Under the pieces are notes generated by a model that was not told where the DNA came from, made no database searches, and saw only the letters and a program-made list of their open reading frames with translations. Position numbers and translations under genes: made by a program. From positions 1 through 19,417 of the forward strand of contig CAZSAT010000127.1 in the NCBI GenBank assembly GCA_964604675.1: DNA of 19,417 nucleotides, given 5' to 3'. Within the stretch, counting starts at the first letter, position 1; every line of letters begins with the position of its first letter. Positions 13,464 to 19,417 of the stretch are shown here, in pieces. The stretch is from CAZSAT01 sp964604675 (lineage in GTDB: Bacteria > Myxococcota_A > UBA796 > CAJQPC01).

Positions 13464-13861
13464 TCCGCCACGACCTCGATCCGGGTGGCGTCGAAGTGCA
13501 GCATGGTGATCTGCGCCGCATAGGGGCTGGGGCGCCAGGGTCGGCCGGTGAGCTGCACGCGCTTTCCCTCCAGGGCGCTCCACTCCGGCGTGGGGTGGTA
13601 GGCGAGCAGCACGTCCTGCCCGCCTTCGACGCTCAGGGTCACGGGCTGGCTCTTCGCCCCCTCGTCGGTCGAGAGCTTCACGGTGCCCACGACGGTGGTC
13701 TCGTCGTAGTAGGTGGGCTCGTAGGCCGCGGGATCCGAGGGGTCCGGCAGAGGGTCCGCGAAGTCGGGCAGGCCGCTCGTGGGCGCGGCGAGCCGATCGT
13801 CGGTGGGGTCGGGCACGGCGACCTCCGGGGTGGTGGCGCAGGCGAGCAGGATCGAGATCAC
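13460..13861 (-). CDS. Small lipoprotein, first gene of the carrier-protein operon
   Basis: The product is 133 aa from GTG 13861, with signal MISILLAC and Cys8. An ATG at 13903 is also in frame (147 aa), but it sits within the start codon of the divergent gene and adds an Asp-containing segment with no Lys or Arg. The GTG has TACGAT exactly six bases upstream. After a Pro/Asp-rich linker (to about residue 50), the domain reads VVGTVKLSTDEGAKSQPVTL, then WSALEGKRVQLTGRPWRPSP and LHFDATRIEVV. This resembles a small OB-fold-like beta-barrel (TVKL...KRVQLTGRP...ATRIEVV), a fold guess only. It is an outer-membrane or periplasmic lipoprotein heading an otherwise cytoplasmic biosynthetic operon, which hints at export of the product or envelope use. 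Confidence 0.7.
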   Translation of the reverse strand: MISILLACATTPEVAVPDPTDDRLAAPTSGLPDFADPLPDPSDPAAYEPTYYDETTVVGTVKLSTDEGAKSQPVTLSVEGGQDVLLAYHPTPEWSALEGKRVQLTGRPWRPSPYAAQITMLHFDATRIEVVAE

Positions 13862-13867
13862 AGCGAC

Positions 13868-13873
13868 ATCGTA
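13868..13873 (-). promoter_or_regulatory. Candidate leaderless -10 hexamer TACGAT for the eight-gene operon
   Basis: On the minus strand TACGAT, six bases, then GTG 13861. It is the same hexamer and spacing as at 5767. An imperfect inverted repeat (CATCG at 13867-13871, CGATG at 13883-13887) overlaps it and could be an operator. Confidence 0.5.
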
Positions 13874-13901
13874 GGCCAGAGGCGATGGTGTGGGGGTGAG
13901 C

Positions 13902-14432
13902 ATGCTCCTCCTCCTCGCCTGCGGTCGCTCCCCCGGTCCCCACGACTGGGAGTGGGGTCGGGTGACCTACTGGCAGTCGGAGCGCGCCGGGACCACCTCG
14001 TTCGAGGGCTGCCCCGACAGCTTCGTCGACGAGGTGGGCGGCCGGATGGACCTGGGCGCTGGCCAGTTCGTGACGTACCGGGTGGAGGACGGCGGCGAGA
14101 CCGCCACCGAGATGGACTGCACGACCACCGACGGCGCGACCTGCCGGGCGAACGACGAGGTGGTGTTCGAGGTGGATGACCACCGCCTCGACACGCTCAT
14201 CGAGGAGACCACCCTCCTGTCGGGGAGCTGCATCCTGAACGTGGACACCGAGATCGAGCTGGTCGATCAGGGCGACCAGGCGCACTTCACCAACGCCTTG
14301 GCCACCAGCTACGCCGGCGACGCGTGCGACGACGTCGACGCAGAGGTCGTGGCCGCGTCGGAGAACGGGCACGGCTTCGGGGACTGCGTGGTCACGGTGG
14401 AGGGTACGCTCCAGTTCGTGGCGGCCGACTGA
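13902..14432 (+). CDS. Six-cysteine lipoprotein A (paralogue of 15338-15919)
   Basis: The product is 176 aa. The signal MLLLLACGRSPGP places the lipidated Cys at position 7. GTG codons at 13890 and 13896 could add at most four uncharged residues, and an in-frame TAG at 13872 blocks anything longer. A G-rich stretch (GGGGGTGAG) precedes the ATG. The mature protein is acidic with six further Cys (GCPDS, MDCTT, ATCRA, GSCIL, DACDD, GDCVV), enough for three disulfides. All six are shared with the protein at 15338, along with VTYW, YRVEDGGE/YRVLEGGQ and SENGHGFG/SENGYGMA. I recognise no named family. It is divergent from the carrier-protein operon over about 40 bp, so regulation may be shared. Confidence 0.78.
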   Translation: MLLLLACGRSPGPHDWEWGRVTYWQSERAGTTSFEGCPDSFVDEVGGRMDLGAGQFVTYRVEDGGETATEMDCTTTDGATCRANDEVVFEVDDHRLDTLIEETTLLSGSCILNVDTEIELVDQGDQAHFTNALATSYAGDACDDVDAEVVAASENGHGFGDCVVTVEGTLQFVAAD

Positions 14433-14448
14433 CCGCTTCGGAGGCGGT
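14432..14448 (+). terminator. Possible small hairpin after lipoprotein A
   Basis: ACCGC (14432-14436), seven bases, GCGGT (14444-14448), beginning at the last base of the stop codon. The stem is only five pairs and no T-run follows, so it may not terminate. Confidence 0.22.
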
Positions 14449-14493
14449 GCGGGTGAGCCCCGAGAAGACCCAGCGCTGGTGGTGGTTGCCCCG

Positions 14494-15261
14494 ATGATGA
14501 TCCTGCTCGTCGCCCTCGCGTCCGCGCAGTCGTGGGACTGGTCCCAAGCCCACCGCTTCGTGCTGCGCGGCAGCTACGTGACGCCGGAGAGCTGGGCCAC
14601 GAGCTTCGCCGGGCAGGAGGCGAGCTACGCCGCCATCAGCACCCAGCTCGTGACCACGTGCCGGCGCGACGCCGAGCTTCGGAAGGGGCGGTCGCGCGTG
14701 CTCTGCACTCTCGAGCAGGGCACCCTGCAGGGCGTTCCCGCGGCGGGCTCGGAGGGGTCGCTCGGTGCCGTCCTCACCGGCCAGGCCGCCTGGCTGCGGG
14801 GTCAGGTGGTGGAGCTGGTCGTGGAGCCCGACGGGCGCGTCCAGCGCTTCGACGTGGTGTCGACCGAGGTCGGCGTGCACGAGCTGCAGGCCTGGCGCAT
14901 CGAGCAGATGGCCATCCTCGCGTTCGCGGCGCTCGCGGTCGAGCTGGGCGAGGGCGAGGTCTGGAAGCAGAAGCCGTATGTGCACGGTCTGAGCGTGGGC
15001 TGGGGTCAGCTGCCCGTCGAGCACGTGCGGGAGGGCGGCGGCGGCCTCGGCAGCGCCGCGTCCAGGTCCAACACCCTGGAGGTGGCTTGGACCTTCGACC
15101 CGCAGGTGGGCGCGCTCACCGAGGTCGAGCTGGTCCGGAACGTCGACTTCTCGGTCCAGGGGCACCAGACGGTGGTGCGCTCCGGGCTGCGACGCGTCGA
15201 GGTGGACGAGGCCGTGATGTTGCCGCTGTCGGGTGAGATCCGCCCCGAAGCGTGGCCGTGA
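14494..15261 (+). CDS. Secreted protein of unknown function between the paralogous lipoproteins
   Basis: The product is 255 aa from ATG 14494; GTG 14479 is the furthest possible start. The signal sequence MMILLVALASA ends in Ala-Ser-Ala before Gln and has no positive charge. The mature part is soluble and mixed alpha/beta. Only two Cys remain (TTCRRD, VLCTLE), about 17 residues apart, possibly a disulfide. The C-terminal half has beta-rich segments such as LEVAWTFDPQVGALTEVELV and VQGHQTVVRSGLRRVEVDE. No catalytic motif stands out. It lies 61 bp after lipoprotein A and 76 bp before lipoprotein B, so the three probably act together or derive from local duplication. Family not recognised. Confidence 0.72.
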   Translation: MMILLVALASAQSWDWSQAHRFVLRGSYVTPESWATSFAGQEASYAAISTQLVTTCRRDAELRKGRSRVLCTLEQGTLQGVPAAGSEGSLGAVLTGQAAWLRGQVVELVVEPDGRVQRFDVVSTEVGVHELQAWRIEQMAILAFAALAVELGEGEVWKQKPYVHGLSVGWGQLPVEHVREGGGGLGSAASRSNTLEVAWTFDPQVGALTEVELVRNVDFSVQGHQTVVRSGLRRVEVDEAVMLPLSGEIRPEAWP

Positions 15262-15325
15262 GCGCGTCGGCGTCTCGAGGTCGGCGCTCGAGGCTTGCGA
15301 GCCAGCCGACCGAGGGGCGAGCGGC

Positions 15326-15331
15326 TATGGA
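15326..15331 (+). promoter_or_regulatory. Candidate leaderless -10-like hexamer TATGGA
   Basis: TATGGA is followed by six bases and then ATG 15338. The TA is in register with the other leaderless candidates, but the final T is A here, so it is weaker. Confidence 0.3.
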
Positions 15332-15337
15332 ACCAGC

Positions 15338-15919
15338 ATGCTGCTGCTCCTGCTGTCGTGTGCCCGCGAACCCGGTCCCCATCCGGGCGAGGAGGGCAAG
15401 GTCACCTTCTGGGAAGTGCTCGACCCCGGTGAGTACGTGCTCGACGCCTGCTCGTCGGAGTACGAAGAGAACCTGGGCAGCGCCTCGGAGGCCGTGCCGA
15501 ACGGCAGCTGGGTGATCTACCGGGTGCTGGAGGGCGGCCAGGAGGCCCTGACCAGCACCTGTTCCCACCTCGACGCGGACACGTGCAACGACGCGGAGGA
15601 GCTCGTGTGGTCGGTCGACGGCAGCGTGATCCGCCGGTCGGAGGGCCTGGAGGTCGGTGTCGACGGCGACTGCATGCTGCTCGGGGACGTTGTCTACGAA
15701 GTGCACGACGAGGGCGAGACCGGGCTCGCGGTGATCGACGTGCAGTGGCGGCTCGAGGGCGCCGAGTGCGACGCCTACGAGGAGCGCGTGAGCTCCGAGT
15801 CCGAGAACGGCTACGGCATGGCCGCCTGCAACACGCTGCTGGAGAGCGACCTGGGCTTCATCAAGGCCGACGAGGAAGACGGCTTCGTCGACAAGGAGCT
15901 GTCCTCGTCTCCGAGCTGA
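15338..15919 (+). CDS. Six-cysteine lipoprotein B (paralogue of 13902-14432)
   Basis: The product is 193 aa, with signal MLLLLLSCAREPGP and Cys8 lipidated. The frame stays open upstream to GTG 15233, but that extra part is not hydrophobic and would put the signal at residue 36, so ATG 15338 is preferred. The six mature cysteines match lipoprotein A in order (DACSS, TSTCS, DTCND, GDCML, AECDA, AACNT), as do GKVTFW, YRVLEGG and SENGYG. It carries an extra acidic C-terminal tail (about 15 residues after FIKAD). It is very acidic overall. Function unknown; the pair looks like a local duplication. The stop is 6 nt from the convergent sulfotransferase stop. Confidence 0.78.
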   Translation: MLLLLLSCAREPGPHPGEEGKVTFWEVLDPGEYVLDACSSEYEENLGSASEAVPNGSWVIYRVLEGGQEALTSTCSHLDADTCNDAEELVWSVDGSVIRRSEGLEVGVDGDCMLLGDVVYEVHDEGETGLAVIDVQWRLEGAECDAYEERVSSESENGYGMAACNTLLESDLGFIKADEEDGFVDKELSSSPS

Positions 15920-15925
15920 GCCCGC

Positions 15926-17179
15926 TCAGGCGCAGGGGATGTCGAAGCGCCGGATGTAGCCGCTGAAGCGCTCGCGGGTGGCCTCCGGCTGCAGGCCGTA
16001 GCGCTCGGGGCTGTAGCGGTGCTTGCCCTTGGCGTCCTTGCGGGAACCGCTGGTGAGGTACTGCTCCATGGCGTCGTCGGCACCGTCGACGTGCGGAAGA
16101 TCGAAGTGGGCGCGGACCTCGCGGACGACCTGGGCGGGATCCTGGCACACCGCCTCGAACGAGGCGTCGAAGAAGCGGTGCTCACCGAGCCGCTCCCGGG
16201 CAGCCATCGCCCGCTCCACGCCGTCGGCGAAGCGGCTCGCGATGTGCTCCCCGACCTGTTCGGGCTCGAAGCCGCCGTGGAAGGTGCGCCGTGAGAGCGA
16301 CACCATCGACGAGTAGCTGGCCACGGACTTGAAGGGGTCCCGATGGGTCCACACCACGCAGGCGTCGGGGAAGGTCTCGAAGAGCGCGTCGAGGAACCAG
16401 AGGTGCTCCGGGCACTTCAGCAGCAGCCCCTGGTCGGGCTTGCGCTGGCTGAGCACCTGCAGGGAGCGCTTGTACTCCGCGTAGGGGACCTTCATGTCCT
16501 GGGTCCGCAGCAGCCAGTCGCCGTAGCGGTCCCACCCGAGGGCGAGGTCGTAGTTGAGCACCCGGAAGCAGCTCGAGAAGAGTGGCCAGCACTCCTCGTA
16601 GGTGTCGATCTTCACCTCGTGCATGGCCAGCTGCTCGGGGGCCAGCGCGTAGCTCATCTTCAGGCCGAGCCCCATCCGCGCCTTGCGGCGCGCCTCGTCC
16701 TTGACGGGGTCGTGCTCGATCATGGGCAGGGGTGAGGTGAGCTCCCAGAAGGGAAGGGCCCGTCGCTTCGCGTCGAGCGCCATCAGGTTCTGCAGCACGG
16801 TGGTGCCCGTGCGGGGGAAGCCGAGGATGAAGACCGGACGCTCGATGCGATGCTCCAGCACGGCGGGGTGCCGCTTCTGGAAGTCGCGTGACATCAGGCG
16901 GTTCACGCAGGCGGTGACCGCCATCTCCTTGAGCAGGAAGCGCGAGAGCGCGGGGAGCTCGCGGCTGCGCAGGTCGTCGCAGAGCACGGCGAAGGGCTCG
17001 ATGAAGCTCTCGTCACCCCAGTCGCTCAGCCCCGTGCGCCGGCCCGCAGCGCCGAGCATGCGCTCGTGCTCGAGGTAGCCGGCGGGGATGCCGAGGGCCT
17101 CTGCGAAGCGGATGGCGCCGCTGGCCACCTTCATCCAGAGCGCGTACTCGCGGCGCTCGACGGTGTAGGGCCCGGACAT
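15926..17179 (-). CDS. PAPS-dependent sulfotransferase family protein
   Basis: The product is 417 aa. The 5'-phosphosulfate-binding loop is VFILGFPRTGTTVLQNL (116-132). The 3'-phosphate site is VVWTHRDPFKSVASYSSM (275-292), with R280 and S288. Together these define the sulfotransferase fold, which moves sulfate from PAPS to hydroxyl or amine groups of small molecules, lipids or sugars. An extra N-terminal helical region of about 110 residues precedes the core, as in the longer bacterial sulfotransferase_3-type members. There is no signal sequence. It starts 8 nt after the stop of the CotH-like gene, with GGCGGG just upstream, so the two are co-transcribed. The acceptor is unknown; no PAPS-making genes are in the window. 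Confidence 0.88.
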   Translation of the reverse strand: MSGPYTVERREYALWMKVASGAIRFAEALGIPAGYLEHERMLGAAGRRTGLSDWGDESFIEPFAVLCDDLRSRELPALSRFLLKEMAVTACVNRLMSRDFQKRHPAVLEHRIERPVFILGFPRTGTTVLQNLMALDAKRRALPFWELTSPLPMIEHDPVKDEARRKARMGLGLKMSYALAPEQLAMHEVKIDTYEECWPLFSSCFRVLNYDLALGWDRYGDWLLRTQDMKVPYAEYKRSLQVLSQRKPDQGLLLKCPEHLWFLDALFETFPDACVVWTHRDPFKSVASYSSMVSLSRRTFHGGFEPEQVGEHIASRFADGVERAMAARERLGEHRFFDASFEAVCQDPAQVVREVRAHFDLPHVDGADDAMEQYLTSGSRKDAKGKHRYSPERYGLQPEATRERFSGYIRRFDIPCA

Positions 17180-17187
17180 CCCGCCTG

Positions 17188-18906
17188 CTAACCGCTCGTG
17201 CAGAGCTCAGGGTCGTCGGTGCCCAGGCACAGCGAGATCCAGGTGTGGCGGCCCTCGACCCAGGCCCGGAGCTGGTCCACCTCGTTGCCGAAGCTGCCGT
17301 CGGGTTGGTAGTCGGGCCACCGCTCGAAGTTCCGCTCGGCCGCTTCGTCCAGCAGCGCCTCCCAGGCGTCGAGCTGGTCGAGCAGCACGTCGACGGCGAG
17401 GGGGCCCTGGAGCACCTCGCGCCAGCGGTCCCAGTAGGCCTCGGTGAACTCCGGGTCGTCGAGCAGGCCCTTGTACCAACCGTGCTCGAAGACGTAGGTG
17501 GTGTCGGAGGTGATGTGCCCGGCGTCCCAGGTCACCGGATCGAGGCAGCGGGAGTCGCTGTCGCAGCCCATCGTGCGGTCGAAGTCCCACACAGGGCCGG
17601 CGTGGATCGGGCCCTCGCGCTCCTTGTAGAGGTAGCCAGACAGCCTGAGGGCGTCCGGGTTCATCGTGAAGGTGTTGACCAGGTGGTGGTCGATCCAGCT
17701 GTCGATGTCGATCAGCTCGCTGTAGTGGGCACCGGTCACGGGGTTCACGCCGTCGCTGGCCGCCAGCGCGTAGCCGAACTCGTCGATCGCGCTGCTCAGG
17801 TAGCTCTTCTGCTGTGGGGCCAGGTCCTCTTCGTCCGGGTCCACGTAGGCCAGGTACTGCTGGAAGCTCCACGCGCCACCACCGGTGCCCGCCCAGAAGC
17901 CCGACTCGCCGTCGCCGAGCCGGTCCCGCTTGAACACGTAGCCGCCCGTCACCTCGGGCTCGTCCAGGTCCCCGGGGCCGAGGGCGGCGATGTCGACGCG
18001 GTTCTCGCCCTGCTTGATCCGCTCCACGAGCACGTACACGCCCATGTAGTCGTCTTCGCTGACCTGCTCGCCGCCCTCGGACGCGAAGAGCTCGAAGAAG
18101 CGGGTGTGGGGCGCCCACGCTCCGATGGTGTTCGACATCCAGTAGGCAAAGGCGTCCCGCATGAAGGCGCGGTCGAAGGCGAAGGGGGCGAGGAAGACCC
18201 AGTCGCTCTCGGCGGCCAGCCCGAGCAGCTCCCGATCCTTGTCGTCGTCGCGGTCGTGCTCCCAGGTCTCGTAGCCCCAGCTGTGCTTGGCGTAGCCGGC
18301 CGTGCTCGAGCCGCGCACCTTGATCGCGCCGCGGGTGCTGAGCGTCGCGGTGCCGAGCGCGTTGGCGCCGTCCTTCTGGTCGAAGGTGAGGAGCTGGAAG
18401 GGGATGTAGCCGTCGCCCTTGTCGTCGGGCAGCGTGCGTTCACCGACGAGCACCATCAGGGGGATCTCGCTCACCAGGTCGACCACGCCCGGGCTCAGCG
18501 ACGCAAAGGCGGCTGAGTCGTGGTCTTGTCGGCCATCGGTGGCCACGGCCAACACCCGCAGTGTTGCGGTGTCGGTGAGCAGCAGCGGACCGGTGTACAG
18601 GGTGCTCAGACCCGGCACGGGCACGCTGTCGTCCAGCGTGTACCAGACCTCGGCGTCCTCGCTCAGGTCGAGGGTGACCTCCAGGCTGCCGGTGAAGCCG
18701 GCCCCGTGGGGCACGATGTCCACGTCGAAGGCCCCGGGGGCCTCTTCGCCGTCCACGAACTCGATCGGATGGTCGTCTGGGTCGCTGTCCAGCGCCCCGC
18801 CGGTGTGGTCGTTCGCCTGCTGGCTGTCGGTCACGTCGACCGGGCGTGGCTCGGCCTCGATCGTGCCGGGGCCCGGAGCTACGCAGCCGTGTAGGAGGAG
18901 CCACAT
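17188..18906 (-). CDS. CotH kinase family lipoprotein with chitobiase-like beta domain
   Basis: The product is 572 aa from ATG 18906. MWLLLHGC is a seven-residue signal before Cys8. The frame stays open upstream to 19035, but that part is not signal-like, and TACGGT sits six bases before this ATG. An acidic linker is followed by an Fn3/CHB-HEX-type domain (about 64-125, FTGSLEVTLDLSEDAEVWYTLDDS). The CotH domain then shows IKVRGSSTAGYAKHSWG (195-211), YMGVYVLVERIKQGENRVDI, GGYVFKRD and the metal-site motif GPVWDFDRTMG (437-447). CotH proteins are atypical kinases: Bacillus CotH phosphorylates spore-coat proteins, and many others are surface proteins of unknown target. An extracytoplasmic kinase would need an unusual phosphate source. 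It is in an operon with the sulfotransferase. Confidence 0.85.
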   Translation of the reverse strand: MWLLLHGCVAPGPGTIEAEPRPVDVTDSQQANDHTGGALDSDPDDHPIEFVDGEEAPGAFDVDIVPHGAGFTGSLEVTLDLSEDAEVWYTLDDSVPVPGLSTLYTGPLLLTDTATLRVLAVATDGRQDHDSAAFASLSPGVVDLVSEIPLMVLVGERTLPDDKGDGYIPFQLLTFDQKDGANALGTATLSTRGAIKVRGSSTAGYAKHSWGYETWEHDRDDDKDRELLGLAAESDWVFLAPFAFDRAFMRDAFAYWMSNTIGAWAPHTRFFELFASEGGEQVSEDDYMGVYVLVERIKQGENRVDIAALGPGDLDEPEVTGGYVFKRDRLGDGESGFWAGTGGGAWSFQQYLAYVDPDEEDLAPQQKSYLSSAIDEFGYALAASDGVNPVTGAHYSELIDIDSWIDHHLVNTFTMNPDALRLSGYLYKEREGPIHAGPVWDFDRTMGCDSDSRCLDPVTWDAGHITSDTTYVFEHGWYKGLLDDPEFTEAYWDRWREVLQGPLAVDVLLDQLDAWEALLDEAAERNFERWPDYQPDGSFGNEVDQLRAWVEGRHTWISLCLGTDDPELCTSG

Positions 18907-18912
18907 CGCGCC

Positions 18913-18918
18913 ACCGTA
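18913..18918 (-). promoter_or_regulatory. Candidate leaderless -10 hexamer TACGGT
   Basis: On the minus strand TACGGT, six bases (GGCGCG), then ATG 18906. The geometry matches 5767 and 13873. GGTGG overlapping it is a weak Shine-Dalgarno alternative. Confidence 0.45.
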
Positions 18919-18975
18919 GCACCGGCCGGAGGGGTGACGTCCAACACCTGGACCGACGATCACCGCACTCTTTTC

Positions 18976-19004
18976 TTGTGGACTGCAAGGGGATGGGTGA
19001 TAGT
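18976..19004 (+). promoter_or_regulatory. Candidate sigma-70-type promoter for the RRM gene
   Basis: TTGTGG (18976-18981) and GATAGT (18999-19004) are separated by exactly 17 bp, in the least GC-rich part of the 149-bp divergent gap. Transcription would start near 19011. The leader of about 45 nt opens with a perfect six-pair hairpin (19012-19017 with 19023-19028), which could stabilise the mRNA or control translation. Confidence 0.5.
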
Positions 19005-19055
19005 CGGCGCCGGGCGGATGCCCCGCCCTACGCACCGAGAATCGAGTCAGTTCAG

Positions 19056-19417
19056 ATGGGTAAGAAGCTCTTTGTTGGTGGCCTTCCGTGGGCCATCGAT
19101 GACGGTGGCCTCCGCGAGGCCTTCTCCGCGCACGGTGAGGTCACCGACGCGGTGGTCATCAAGGATCGCGACACAGGCCGCAGCCGCGGCTTCGGGTTCG
19201 TGACCTTCGACAGCGAGGATGCGGCCATGGCGGCCGTGCAGGCGATGGACGGCTCGTCCCTCGGTGGTCGGAACATCCGCGTGAACGAGGCGCAGGAGCG
19301 CCAGGGTCGCGGCGGTGGTGGTCGCGGTGGTCCGCGCGGCGGTGGTCGTGGCGGCTACGGCGGTGGCGGCGGCGGTCGTGGCGGCGGTGGCGGCGGCTAC
19401 GGTGGCGGCGGTCAAGG
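19056..19417 (+). CDS. RRM RNA-binding protein with Gly-rich tail (3' end beyond window)
   Basis: 120 codons are visible from ATG 19056. The single RRM starts at once: RNP-2 is KLFVGGLPW (4-12) and RNP-1 is RGFGFVTF at about residues 44-51. The domain ends near IRVNEAQER (about 76-84). The rest is a Gly/Arg/Tyr-rich tail (RGGGGRGG, GGYGGGGG) running off the window. This is the small bacterial/cyanobacterial Rbp type, which binds single-stranded RNA. Members in other bacteria are often cold- or stress-linked. The tail is low-complexity and RGG-like, the sort of sequence that can drive RNA condensation. No good Shine-Dalgarno is seen before the ATG. Confidence 0.9.
   Translation, partial: MGKKLFVGGLPWAIDDGGLREAFSAHGEVTDAVVIKDRDTGRSRGFGFVTFDSEDAAMAAVQAMDGSSLGGRNIRVNEAQERQGRGGGGRGGPRGGGRGGYGGGGGGRGGGGGGYGGGGQ

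Noticed and set aside
1..19417. Mobile element, prophage or genomic island
   Set aside because: No transposase, integrase, terminal repeats, tRNA target or clear base-composition break was seen.

Overview
The window is about 70% GC by eye and tightly packed. It reads as a chromosomal stretch of a high-GC Gram-negative bacterium, most likely a member of the Myxococcota or a relative. The reasons are several small lipoproteins, secreted proteins with Asp-Thr-Gly repeat linkers, CotH and CHASE2 proteins, and pervasive GTG/TTG starts with stop-start overlaps. The taxon is inferred, not shown. No rRNA, tRNA, CRISPR array, transposase or integrase was seen. No stretch longer than about 150 bases lacks a gene.

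Layout. 1-857 (-): secreted protein with a Thr-Asp-Thr-Gly repeat tail, cut by the window edge. 958-3069 (-): two-gene lipoprotein operon, a TIM-barrel glycosidase-like protein then a PQQ-type sugar dehydrogenase. 3068-4413 (+): lipoprotein alpha/beta hydrolase, then a YigZ/IMPACT protein overlapping it. 4457-5344 (+): CHASE2-type sensor domain with no output domain. 5333-5755 (-): hydroxylaminobenzene-mutase-like membrane protein. 5805-6263 (+): Coq4-like protein. The last two share a 49-bp divergent promoter region.

6273-13861 (-) is the main object: eight genes in one direction, almost all joined by 1- or 4-base stop/start overlaps. In order they encode a lipoprotein, a 45-residue microprotein, a double alpha/beta hydrolase, an acyl/aminoacyl carrier protein, an acyl-CoA-dehydrogenase-fold flavoprotein, an amino acid:[carrier protein] ligase (a seryl-tRNA-synthetase relative), a DUF1839 protein and a cytoplasmic GH2 glycosidase. 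The likely logic is that the ligase charges the carrier with a small amino acid. The flavoprotein, which lacks the usual catalytic Glu, may then alter it, and the Cys-nucleophile hydrolase may release or transfer it. The end product is unknown and may be a glycoconjugate, given the GH2.

13902-15919 (+): two paralogous six-cysteine lipoproteins flank a secreted protein of unknown function. 15926-18906 (-): CotH-kinase-like lipoprotein plus sulfotransferase operon, convergent with the previous block. 19056-end (+): RRM RNA-binding protein with a Gly-rich tail, cut by the window edge.

Two features recur. First, exported proteins have extremely short, uncharged signal sequences; the start is fixed by an upstream in-frame stop in at least two cases. 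Second, several operon-leading genes have a TAnnnT hexamer exactly 6 nt before the start codon, which suggests leaderless transcripts.
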